From: Holosporales bacterium
GTDB taxonomy: Bacteria; Pseudomonadota; Alphaproteobacteria; RUG11792
Direction: 5' to 3'
Assembly (NCBI GenBank): GCA_031286725.1
Contig: JAITTR010000019.1
Location: forward strand, 1 to 8,372
Length of the DNA stretch: 8,372 nucleotides
Positions 1-5,839 of this stretch are shown in pieces. The number at the start of each line of letters is the position of its first letter. The first letter of the stretch is position 1. The position numbers and the translations under genes were made by a program. A model generated the notes under the pieces. That model did not search any database and was not told the origin of the DNA. It was given only the letters and a program-made list of their open reading frames with translations.

Positions 1-2
1 AT

Positions 3-1196
3 ATTCCGAATTTCGAAACGGTTTCTTTAGGAATTTTTGTTAACGTTGGCTCCGTGAACGAAAATAGCGATCAGTTAGGCATTTCTCACTTTGTTGAGCA
101 TATGGCGTTTAAAGGAACGAAAAAGAGAACCGCTCTTCAGATTTCTTCGGAAATAGAATCCGTGGGAGGCTATATTAATGCGTATACGGGCAAGGAAGTT
201 ACTGCATTTTACGTTAAGGTTTTAAAAGAAAACGTAGAATTGGCCATAGACATAGTTTCCGATATCGTTCAGAATTCAATATTTGCCCAATCCGAGTTTG
301 AAAAAGAAAAGGGCGTGATAATACAAGAAATCAAACAGCTTCACGACGCTCCCGACGATTTTGTTTTCGATATGTTTCAAGCAAAATGTTTTGAAGGGGA
401 AAAGCTGGGAACTCAAATATTAGGAACCGAGGAGAGCGTGAATTTGTTGACTCCATCTGATTTGTCTAGTTATATAAAGGACAATTATTCTACGGACAAG
501 ATGATTTTTTGCGCAAGCGGCAAAGTCGAGCAAGACGAGTTTTTAAATCTAAGCGAAAAATATATGAATAAAATGTCTTCGTTTAAAACTGAAACTCCAA
601 TAAACCAAAAATATAAGGGCGGATTTATTTTTAAGAAAAAAGAGTTAGAGCAAACTCATTTAATTCTGGGGTTTGAAGGCCTAAGTCATACGAACGAAGA
701 CAAATTTAGCTTATTCGCCTTATCGACTATTCTCGGCGGAGGAATGTCTTCTAGATTATTTCAAGAGGCTAGAGAAAAAAGGGGATTAGTTTATTCTATT
801 TTTTCTTTTACTTCAAATTATAGAGATACTGGCGTTTTTGGAACATATGCCGCATGCGCTGACAGTAAAGCTAAAGAAGTTATTGATATAACGAGAAATG
901 AATTTGCAAAAATAATAGAAGATTTAACTGAAGAGGAATTAAAAAAAGCCAAAACCCAAATAAAAGCTTCGTTATTAATGGGGCTAGAAAGCTCTTCGGC
1001 TAGAATGGAAAGACTGGCTAATCAATTTCTTCTCCAAGGCCGATTTTTAACCCCGTCAGATCTTTCTAAAATGATTGACGCTGTCAGCAGAGATTCAATA
1101 ATAGCTTTGGCAAAGAAGATATTCTCGGCAAATCCGACATTGGCGGTAATTGGCGCTGGAAAAGATATTGATAAATTATACGATGACTTTAATTAA
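3..1196 (+). CDS. M16 family zinc metallopeptidase (5' partial)
   Basis: An insulinase/mitochondrial-processing-peptidase-like M16 peptidase. The frame is open to the left edge of the window, so the true start lies upstream; the GTG at 54 is an internal Val. Visible is the inverted zinc motif HFVEH (bases 87-101), with the distal glutamate region FEKEKGVIIQEI about 75 residues on. The C-terminal half carries the family's glycine-rich LGGGMSSRLFQ stretch and the REKRGLVYSI arginine/tyrosine motif. The visible part is 397 codons, so probably only 15-30 residues are missing from a typical single-chain bacterial M16 protein of about 420. The HxxEH motif is intact, so it is likely an active protease. 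Its end overlaps the next gene by 14 bases, which suggests an operon. The substrate cannot be told from sequence. Confidence 0.93.
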   Translation: MPNFETVSLGIFVNVGSVNENSDQLGISHFVEHMAFKGTKKRTALQISSEIESVGGYINAYTGKEVTAFYVKVLKENVELAIDIVSDIVQNSIFAQSEFEKEKGVIIQEIKQLHDAPDDFVFDMFQAKCFEGEKLGTQILGTEESVNLLTPSDLSSYIKDNYSTDKMIFCASGKVEQDEFLNLSEKYMNKMSSFKTETPINQKYKGGFIFKKKELEQTHLILGFEGLSHTNEDKFSLFALSTILGGGMSSRLFQEAREKRGLVYSIFSFTSNYRDTGVFGTYAACADSKAKEVIDITRNEFAKIIEDLTEEELKKAKTQIKASLLMGLESSSARMERLANQFLLQGRFLTPSDLSKMIDAVSRDSIIALAKKIFSANPTLAVIGAGKDIDKLYDDFN

Positions 1197-1848
1197 GCCA
1201 TTTATCGCCCTGACTATGTTTTTATACGGATGCTCAGGAGTCAAAACCCCAGCCGGGCCTATCTGCGTTTCTTGTAAACCGTATTGCGTTAGAGGTTCTT
1301 GGCACTATCCTCAAACGTATTACGAGTACGATGAAACGGGTCTTGCCTCGTGGTATGGCGACGATTTTCACGGAAAAGCGAAAGCTACCGGAGAGAAATT
1401 TAATAAATTAGCGATGACTGCCGCTCATAAAACTTTGCCGATTCCGTCGGTTGTAAAAGTTACTAATTTGAGAAGCGGGAAATCCGTAGTTGTCGTCGTC
1501 GACGACCGAGGCCCCTTTTGCTATAAGGGGAGAATAATAGACCTTTCTTATAGCGCGGCAAAAGTTTTAGATTTGCATCGTTACAAACCTTCCCCTGTGC
1601 GAGTTCAGACTTTGGTTAGCGACAGCTTAAAATTATCGTATTACATATCGCAGCATTGTAAGAGAAGAAAAGACCCTTTTGGCAGATCTTGGTCTCAATT
1701 ATATTTTCAGGAAATTGCCGGCGTAAAATTGCCAGTTTATAAAGGCAATATTGAAAAAACTGTCGTAAGACCAAAACATGTTGCGGTAAACCTCTCTAGA
1801 AGGAAGTATAATAGCCTTGGATCTTACCTTAATAGTCGGAATATTTAG
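1183..1848 (+). CDS. rlpA: RlpA-like septal ring lytic transglycosylase lipoprotein
   Basis: RlpA proteins are outer-membrane lipoproteins with a double-psi beta-barrel that cleaves peptidoglycan, often at the septum. I chose ATG 1183 because it gives a clean lipoprotein signal peptide (MTLIKPFIALTMFLYGC, Cys17 as the lipidation residue); the TTG at 1150 adds 11 unsuited residues. The RlpA core starts near residue 53 (GLASWYGDDFHGK, TGEKF) and includes AMTAAHKTLP with the conserved His (about 82), VTNLRSGKSV, and DDRGPF with the conserved Asp (about 108), then GRIIDLSYSAA. At 221 residues it ends without a C-terminal SPOR domain, unlike the longer E. coli protein. Four cysteines lie within the first 35 residues. 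The start overlaps the end of the M16 gene by 14 bases, and the stop overlaps the aldolase start by one base. Confidence 0.9.
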   Translation: MTLIKPFIALTMFLYGCSGVKTPAGPICVSCKPYCVRGSWHYPQTYYEYDETGLASWYGDDFHGKAKATGEKFNKLAMTAAHKTLPIPSVVKVTNLRSGKSVVVVVDDRGPFCYKGRIIDLSYSAAKVLDLHRYKPSPVRVQTLVSDSLKLSYYISQHCKRRKDPFGRSWSQLYFQEIAGVKLPVYKGNIEKTVVRPKHVAVNLSRRKYNSLGSYLNSRNI

Positions 1849-2777
1849 TGTTTGCTCATAAGAATTTAGTCCCCGCAAGAGAACTTCTTGTTCAAGCTTT
1901 AAAAGAAAAGAAAGCTATAGGGGCTTTTAACTTTTCAAACATGGAAACTGTTCAAGCGATAGTATCCGCCGCGAACGAAATTAACTCTCCGATAATTTTA
2001 CAGGCATCCGAATCCGCTATAAAATATATGGGTATGGAATATCTCGTCGCCATTGTGTCTGCCGCATGCGAAAAATCAAGCGTCGTCTTGGCTCTTCATC
2101 TCGATCATGGGAAAGACTTTGAAATTTGTAAAAAGTGTATAGATTCCGGCTTTTCCTCGGTTATGATAGATAAAAGTTCGTTAAGTTTCGAAGAAAATGC
2201 CGAAAAAACTAAAGAAGTCGTCGATTACGCAAAAAGATTCGGAGTTTCCGTTGAGGCAGAGTTAGGAACGTTGGCGGGGGTTGAGGACGAAGTAAACGTA
2301 AATTCAAAAGACGCCTTCTATACGGCTCCAGGCGCCGCATTAAATTTTGCCGATTTAACCGGCATAGATAGCTTAGCTATCGCGATAGGAACTAGCCATG
2401 GGCCGAATAAAGGAAAACGGGGCAATCCAAAGCTTGATATTGAAAGATTAAAAGAAATAAAGAAAAAAGTTGGAGAGTTGCCGTTAGTTCTTCACGGAGC
2501 TTCTTCAGTTTATTCTGAAGAAGTAGAAAAAGCTAATGAATATGGAGCTGATATTCAAAATGCTTTTGGAATAACCGACGAAGACATTAAAGAATCAATA
2601 AAAAACGGCATAGCTAAAATAAATGTTGACACGGATATTCGAATCGCATTTCTCTCAGGCATAAGACAAAGCCTTATGGAAAATCCTTCGTCAATAGATA
2701 TAAGAAAATACCTAGCCTTTGCTAGAGAACTCGCTAAAAATATAACGCTTAGAAAATTAAAAACCTTTGTTAAATAA
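1848..2777 (+). CDS. fba: class II fructose-1,6-bisphosphate aldolase
   Basis: Catalyses reversible cleavage of fructose 1,6-bisphosphate to dihydroxyacetone phosphate and glyceraldehyde 3-phosphate in the cytoplasm, using a divalent metal. Class II hallmarks are present: GAFNFSNMET near residue 25, HLDHG with Asp86 and His87 (base and metal ligand), EAELGTLAG (about 136-144), GTSHGP with His184, LHGAS with His216, and INVDTD near 258-263. Length is 309 residues, in the family's usual range. The start is GTG, one base overlapping the preceding TAG (TAGTG). No Shine-Dalgarno sequence is visible, so translation probably depends on coupling to rlpA. All metal-binding positions look intact, so the enzyme should work in glycolysis or gluconeogenesis. 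Tagatose-bisphosphate aldolase is related, but the fructose enzyme is the likelier role. Confidence 0.95.
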   Translation: MFAHKNLVPARELLVQALKEKKAIGAFNFSNMETVQAIVSAANEINSPIILQASESAIKYMGMEYLVAIVSAACEKSSVVLALHLDHGKDFEICKKCIDSGFSSVMIDKSSLSFEENAEKTKEVVDYAKRFGVSVEAELGTLAGVEDEVNVNSKDAFYTAPGAALNFADLTGIDSLAIAIGTSHGPNKGKRGNPKLDIERLKEIKKKVGELPLVLHGASSVYSEEVEKANEYGADIQNAFGITDEDIKESIKNGIAKINVDTDIRIAFLSGIRQSLMENPSSIDIRKYLAFARELAKNITLRKLKTFVK

Positions 2778-3458
2778 TGAACTTTAGTATATGCGTCAAA
2801 GTTTAAGACGGCATAACAACAACGTTTGCAGCTCCTTGAAACCGTCCGTCTTCTTTTCTTCCAAATCTTCGACTTGAGAAACGACTTGTTTTATAAGCCC
2901 GGCAGCTACCGTCGCATTATGAAATTCTTTCCTTTCTTTTAATTGTTATTAGCCGGCAATCCCTATTGAAAAACCAACAAGAGACAAATTCGTTTATCTT
3001 CTTGCTTTTGAGCTCCTAAAAAACTAAATTTCCTTTAGGGACGACTTGCCGACTTGAGCCGAAAGAAATCGGTATAATAGCATTTCCCAAATGGGAATTT
3101 ATTTTGTCTCAACCCCGCCGAATTTGTTAATTTCAGGAATTAACGTAATGTTAAATAGATTATACGCTAAAGTTTGCTTTACCTAGATGACCGTAATAGC
3201 GGGAGCTAGGGATTAATTGGGATATTGAAAAAACGTTAATTTTTCAAAAGAACCCCCTTTCTCCTATAGTAATTTTATCACAATACGAATATTAAAGTGT
3301 AAAGTCTACTATATAACTATGCCCGTATAATAATATTGCTGTTTAGGCAAATATACTTGGTTATATCTTTTAATTTAAGCAAAATTAATTGGAGGCTGCG
3401 TTTTGCTATTGCGAAACCAATAAAAGAGTTAGGAATTCCAGATTTACTATTTATGCCC
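2778..3458. other. long non-coding/degraded stretch after fba
   Basis: About 680 bases without an intact gene. The first part overlaps the minus-strand remnant described separately. From about 3190 to 3458 it is AT-rich, with stops in all frames on both strands and no rRNA, tRNA or recognisable riboswitch. I see no convincing intrinsic terminator directly behind fba. A TATAAT at about 3336 (CCCGTATAATAATATT) has no following gene to support it. Confidence 0.5.
2796..3182 (-). pseudogene. decayed minus-strand gene of unknown family
   Basis: No intact ORF exists here, but the minus strand has protein-like segments split across frames. In reading order they are: 3182-3102, ending in NITLIPEINKFGGVETK and a stop; a +1-shifted segment containing NAIIPISFGSSRQVVPKGN; a segment reading SLVGFSIGIAG followed by two TAA stops; and an open stretch 2945-2796 (FHNATVAAGLIKQVVSQVED, then a charged DLEEKKTDGF tail). 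Together they read like one protein broken by at least two frameshifts and several stops. The ancestral family is not recognised. Mixed hydrophilic and glycine-rich stretches fit a membrane or surface protein, but that is a guess. The 5' end could extend further toward 3250. Confidence 0.4.
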
Positions 3459-3481
3459 GCTCTACACTCGAAGCGTAGAGC
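3459..3481. repeat. inverted repeat (7-bp stem)
   Basis: GCTCTAC at 3459-3465 pairs with GTAGAGC at 3475-3481 around a 9-base loop. It is followed on the plus strand by a run of A rather than T, so it is not an intrinsic terminator for plus-strand transcription. It is the first member of a cluster of palindromes flanking the parS site. Confidence 0.55.
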
Positions 3482-3492
3482 TTAAAAAAAGA

Positions 3493-3522
3493 CGATATTG
3501 TTGCCAAGATATTGGAATATCG
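3493..3522. repeat. nested inverted repeat
   Basis: CGATATT (3493-3499) pairs with AATATCG (3516-3522). Inside it CCAA pairs with TTGG around a GATA loop, leaving a four-base bulge. It lies 18 bases before the parS-type palindrome. Function unknown. Confidence 0.5.
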
Positions 3523-3542
3523 TTACTTTTGGGGGATAAAAA

Positions 3543-3558
3543 TGTTCCACGTGGAACA
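3543..3558. promoter_or_regulatory. parS: parS chromosome partition site (ParB binding)
   Basis: TGTTCCACGTGGAACA is a perfect 16-bp palindrome that fits the conserved bacterial parS consensus TGTTnCACGTGnAACA. The symmetry extends to 20 bp (3541-3560). ParB (Spo0J) is known to bind this motif and spread along DNA to form the partition complex used by ParA and SMC. It lies in non-coding DNA, as expected for a site free to be bound. No parA, parB, dnaA or gid genes are in the window. Such sites usually cluster near the origin, so the window may be origin-proximal (inference). Confidence 0.85.
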
Positions 3559-3587
3559 TTTTGTGATTTTCATTTAAAGAAAGTTAG

Positions 3588-3644
3588 ATGATAAAACCCG
3601 ATTTGTCAAGGTGGAGAGCGAAGCGGACCTTGACAAATCTCTAG
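3588..3644 (+). other. 18-codon frame through palindromic repeat (probably not a gene)
   Basis: ATG 3588 opens an 18-codon frame reading MIKPDLSRWRAKRTLTNL, then TAG at 3642-3644. It has no clear Shine-Dalgarno site and nearly all of it is the 3600-3639 inverted repeat. It is noted because the same repeat at the right edge of the window is read in the same frame (RPDLSRW) inside a longer ORF. The element may therefore be able to sit in coding sequence without breaking the frame. Confidence 0.2.
3596..3639. repeat. dispersed palindromic repeat element, copy 1
   Basis: GATTTGTCAAGGT (3600-3612) pairs perfectly with ACCTTGACAAATC (3627-3639), a 13-bp stem around a 14-base loop that contains GCGAAGC (3618-3624), a sequence known to form a very stable DNA mini-hairpin. 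The 20 bases at 3596-3615 recur exactly at 8353-8372, so this is a repeated element and not a one-off terminator. On the minus strand it follows the gene at 4512-3691, but there is only GGGTTTT after it. A role as a weak terminator cannot be excluded. Confidence 0.75.
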
Positions 3645-3682
3645 GGCGGATATGGTATACTTGAAAAATACCATATCCGCCC
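3644..3682. repeat. long perfect inverted repeat next to the end of a gene
   Basis: GGGCGGATATGGTAT (3644-3658) pairs perfectly with ATACCATATCCGCCC (3668-3682), a 15-bp stem with a 9-base loop. It ends 8 bases from the stop codon of the minus-strand gene at 3691. No T tract follows it on either strand, so it is not a textbook intrinsic terminator, although it could stabilise the 3' end of that mRNA. It sits 4 bases from the neighbouring repeat, so the two form a tandem pair of hairpins. Confidence 0.7.
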
Positions 3683-3690
3683 CCTGGGTA

Positions 3691-4512
3691 TTAAAGTTGT
3701 AATGTCGAACCTCTCAAAAAAGTTGTTTCCCTTTTTAAGTGAAGCCCGCCTCCGGAACAGTCGGAAAAGTCCCATGCTATTCCATTTGAAACATTGCGCT
3801 CCTTGCCAGCCCCAATTTTTAATTTAGAGCCGTTTCTTGCCATTATATTTCCTCCAAAAATTCCTTTTTCGCTTGAGATAGTAACATCAGCATTTGAGGT
3901 TAAAATAACCGGGGATTTAAATTCGCTGTTATCCCCTTTGATTTCAATGGTTTCTTTCATTTTTAAAGGTAAATTAACAAATCCTTCGGCATCGGAAGTT
4001 TTTGATCCTAAATTGGCCAAAACTTGAAGCTTACTGTCAGAGTTATTGCCAGTAATTGTTATTTTCTTGGGGGGAGTAACCGCGTTATTTGCCTCAAAGT
4101 CGCTTGGAGAGCAAGTTAAATCGAACAAAACGCTATCTTTATTTAATTTCCCACAGTTCGCTAAAAGTGGCTTACTCAAATCGTCTACGATGGTTTTTTC
4201 AGACATTCCTTCGCCCATAGTTATACCTTCCTGTCGGAAGGGGATAGTTAAAACTACAAAGCCAGAACTTTTATTTACTGTAGTGGGATATTGAGGTTCA
4301 TAATCTGTTCCTTTTTCTTCAAAGCCTAAACGATTTTCAAGGGTTCCATTTCCTGATATATTACCGTAGTCCCTGCCTGTTATTCGTCCATAATTGCGAA
4401 CTGTTCCGTCTAACCTTAAAGTTCCGCCATTTCCCATTCTAGAAAAGGCTTGCGGTTCGCAGAAAATAGTTATAGTAGCCAGAATGCTTAAGGTTGAAAT
4501 TGCTTTTTTCAT
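3691..4512 (-). CDS. secreted protein with adhesin-like beta-strand repeats
   Basis: Unrecognised 273-residue protein. It begins with a Sec signal peptide (MKKAISTLSILATITIF, probable cleavage after QAFS). The mature part is rich in Gly, Asn, Thr and Ser, with alternating hydrophobic/polar strands such as GTLRLDGTVRNYGRITG, KITITGNNSDSKLQVLANL, PVILTSNADVTISSEKGIFG and GNIMARNGSKLKIGAG. This resembles the beta-helical passenger of autotransporter adhesins, but no C-terminal beta-barrel follows, so it may be a truncated or two-partner-type surface protein. Three cysteines lie in the mature part. The start is well supported: AAGGAGG (4517-4523 on the complement) lies four bases before the ATG. 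The stop abuts the hairpin at 3644-3682. Real gene with high confidence; role by inference only. Confidence 0.8.
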   Translation of the reverse strand: MKKAISTLSILATITIFCEPQAFSRMGNGGTLRLDGTVRNYGRITGRDYGNISGNGTLENRLGFEEKGTDYEPQYPTTVNKSSGFVVLTIPFRQEGITMGEGMSEKTIVDDLSKPLLANCGKLNKDSVLFDLTCSPSDFEANNAVTPPKKITITGNNSDSKLQVLANLGSKTSDAEGFVNLPLKMKETIEIKGDNSEFKSPVILTSNADVTISSEKGIFGGNIMARNGSKLKIGAGKERNVSNGIAWDFSDCSGGGLHLKRETTFLRGSTLQL

Positions 4513-4560
4513 GTTACCTCCTTAGATAAAATTAATTTTGCGTTAATCTCTAATATTTAA

Positions 4561-4590
4561 AGTATAGTATAAGTATTAATAATTTATTAA
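4561..4590 (-). promoter_or_regulatory. candidate promoter of the adhesin-like gene
   Basis: On the minus strand TATACT (4566-4561) is preceded at 18 bases by TTAATA (4590-4585), four of six matches to the sigma-70 -35 box. A second TATACT overlaps it at 4571-4566. This leaves a leader of about 45 bases before the ATG. The region is very AT-rich, so chance matches are common. Confidence 0.35.
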
Positions 4591-4705
4591 ATAAGTAAAA
4601 ATAGTTTTATGTTAAGCAAAATGGTATTGTAACCTGCATAAAGAGTAATAAACTATCGTTGAGCAAGAAATATAATTTTCCACAATATTATTTGCGTACA
4701 GAAAA

Positions 4706-4734
4706 GAGGATATAGTAGTAAAGACTATGTCCTC
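4706..4734 (-). terminator. candidate terminator for the 163-residue secreted protein gene
   Basis: On the minus strand GAGGACATAGT (4734-4724) pairs with ACTATATCCTC (4716-4706), with one non-Watson-Crick position and a 7-base loop, followed by TTTTC. It lies about 140 bases beyond the stop of the gene at 5362-4871 and before the promoter of the next minus-strand gene, a sensible place for a terminator. The T tract is short. Confidence 0.45.
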
Positions 4735-4816
4735 GCTTTAACAAATCAGTTGCTGTAAACGGTGTGGTTACTTTGCTAAAAGGAGACGTTTTATCAATTT
4801 AATAGCCAAGGAAGCG

Positions 4817-4858
4817 AAGGAGACTTGAGCAAGGTTCGGCGCTTACTTCAGTCTCCTT
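4817..4858. repeat. inverted repeat (9-bp stem) behind secreted protein gene
   Basis: AAGGAGACT (4817-4825) pairs with AGTCTCCTT (4850-4858), with a further imperfect inner stem (TGAGCAAG against CTTACTTCA). It starts 13 bases beyond the stop of the minus-strand gene at 4871. No T tract follows on the minus strand, so it is either a 3'-end stabiliser or a member of the palindromic repeats seen elsewhere in the window. Confidence 0.45.
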
Positions 4859-4870
4859 TAATATTATTCC

Positions 4871-5362
4871 TTAATGTATATCAAAGTTATATTTATCTCC
4901 TCCTCCCTCTCTCTTTTTGCTTTCAGCGCCACCCCCACCGTGTCCCTTAGTCTTGCCGTCAGATTCAGATGCTGCTTCGGCGTCTGGTCCAGGCGTCGTA
5001 GTCCTAAATTTACTAGAAACCCAAGTTCCCAAAGCAGATAGTCCTCTATAGATAGCCTTTCCTGTGTTAGCCAATATGTCTAAAGCGCGATCTCCTAATT
5101 TGCTATCTAAGAAACCGTGCGCTATGGCAAAGCCTATTTCTCTACTTTCTTGTGCTGATGACAATTCCCTCAATCGTGGAGCGTCAGTTGCTAGCATAGT
5201 TATACTTTCGTACAACATGTGATTAGTTGGAATCTCGTTAGCGAAACGTTTGGGACCTACAAGGCTGCGGTCAGGGCCCCCATGGCGTCCCTCGGCGGCA
5301 AAAGAGTTTGCGCTTATTATTGCCAAGCTTATCAAAGCTATTGTATTTGTTTTCTTATTCAT
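4871..5362 (-). CDS. secreted protein of unknown function with Gly-rich C terminus
   Basis: Unrecognised 163-residue protein. A Sec signal peptide is clear (MNKKTNTIALISLAIISANS, cleavage likely after FAA). The middle (about 45-115) is predicted mostly helical, with stretches such as HMLYESITMLATDAPRLREL, GFAIAHGFLDSKLGDRALDI and GKAIYRGLSALGTWVSSKF. The tail from about 120 is low-complexity, rich in Gly, Glu, Lys and Ser (GHGGGGAESKKREGGGDK), ending NFDIH. No catalytic motif or membrane anchor is seen. The start is supported by GGAGG (5371-5367) four bases before the ATG. In a host-associated bacterium a small secreted protein with a disordered tail could be a surface component or effector, but nothing in the sequence shows which. 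Confidence 0.75.
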   Translation of the reverse strand: MNKKTNTIALISLAIISANSFAAEGRHGGPDRSLVGPKRFANEIPTNHMLYESITMLATDAPRLRELSSAQESREIGFAIAHGFLDSKLGDRALDILANTGKAIYRGLSALGTWVSSKFRTTTPGPDAEAASESDGKTKGHGGGGAESKKREGGGDKYNFDIH

Positions 5363-5387
5363 TTTTCCTCCATAAAAATCATACTAT

Positions 5388-5420
5388 TCTATACTTTTGA
5401 GGAGATTTTCCTCAATCTCC
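5388..5420 (-). promoter_or_regulatory. candidate promoter with overlapping palindromic operator
   Basis: On the minus strand TTGAGG (5415-5410) and TATAGA (5393-5388) are spaced by 16 bases, a plausible sigma-70 promoter. Two mutually exclusive perfect 7-bp inverted repeats overlap the -35 and spacer: GGAGATT (5401-5407)/AATCTCC (5414-5420), and TTGAGGA (5397-5403)/TCCTCAA (5409-5415). Such symmetry in a promoter fits a repressor operator (inference). Confidence 0.4.
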
Positions 5421-5489
5421 AGTATTAGAATAGCAAACGAAAATTAAAAAAGAGTTAATACTTTTATTTTTTATGTTTTTTAACGAATT

Positions 5490-5509
5490 ATATTTTCAAG
5501 CGAAAATAT
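5490..5509. repeat. short perfect stem-loop at the end of the 5510 frame
   Basis: ATATTTTC (5490-5497) pairs with GAAAATAT (5502-5509) around AAGC. It abuts the stop of the minus-strand frame at 5510-5731. The stem is AT-rich and has no strong T tract on the minus strand, so a terminator role is uncertain. Confidence 0.35.
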
Positions 5510-5731
5510 TTATTCAATTTTAATTTTGATTATAGCTTCTCTTTCTAAGGGTTGAAAAACGACAAAGAGCGAAGCCATACCGGCTCTCTTAATTATCTCC
5601 GGTTTTGAGAAAGAATGCGGAAGAAGCCGCGATGAATTGAACTCTCCAAAGTCTTTGAGGCAATAGGCCGCTTGCTTATATAACCGCGCTAAACATATTA
5701 ATTTTTCAACGCTCCTAGTTCTTATTCGCAA
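5510..5731 (-). pseudogene. 73-codon minus-strand frame, possible gene fragment
   Basis: An open frame with convincing protein-like composition (SVEKLICLARLYKQAAYCLK, then FSKPEIIKRAGMASLFVVFQ) but no good start. The only near-5' initiator is TTG at 5731, directly after an in-frame TAG, with no Shine-Dalgarno site. The first ATG is about 50 codons in. It may be the 3' remnant of a larger gene, or a small gene with a TTG start. The family is not recognised. It contains a GCGAAGC core (5569-5575, plus strand) also present in the repeat at 3596-3639. Confidence 0.35.
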
Positions 5732-5766
5732 CTAAAGCAAATTTTATAATATAGTATAAAACTTCA

Positions 5767-5791
5767 AAAAGTTAACGGATTATTAACTTTT
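5767..5791. promoter_or_regulatory. inverted repeat in upstream region of secreted protein gene
   Basis: AAAAGTTAA (5767-5775) pairs with TTAACTTTT (5783-5791) around a 7-base loop. It lies between a TATAAT (5745-5750, a possible -10 box with only a weak -35) and the start at 5840. It could be an operator or a leader hairpin for that gene. On the minus strand it is followed by a T run only because the stem itself is AT-rich. Confidence 0.35.
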
Positions 5792-5839
5792 GGGATATAC
5801 GATAAAAATATACGAATATAAATAATGTGGAGAAATGAT

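Noticed and set aside
1150..1182. Earlier TTG start for the RlpA-like lipoprotein
   Set aside because: It would put 11 charged and polar residues ahead of a good lipoprotein signal; ATG 1183 gives the right signal length to Cys17.
3459..3522. Possible intrinsic terminators for plus-strand transcription
   Set aside because: Stems are present, but neither is followed by a T tract on the plus strand; they are listed as inverted repeats only.
3794..4294. Two plus-strand ORFs (77 and 82 codons) opposite the adhesin-like gene
   Set aside because: They are antisense shadows of the 273-residue minus-strand gene, which has a signal peptide and a strong ribosome site.
4675..4683. DnaA-box-like TTTTCCACA
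   Set aside because: A single relaxed match in AT-rich DNA; no cluster of boxes or origin-type repeats, so no origin is claimed in spite of the parS site.
5219..5428. Plus-strand ORF of 69 codons
   Set aside because: Antisense to the 5' end of the 163-residue secreted protein gene and its promoter; no ribosome site.
5825..5839. Upstream ATG for the 135-residue secreted protein
   Set aside because: No ribosome site in front of it; the GGAG at 5829-5832 lies inside this extension and serves ATG 5840.
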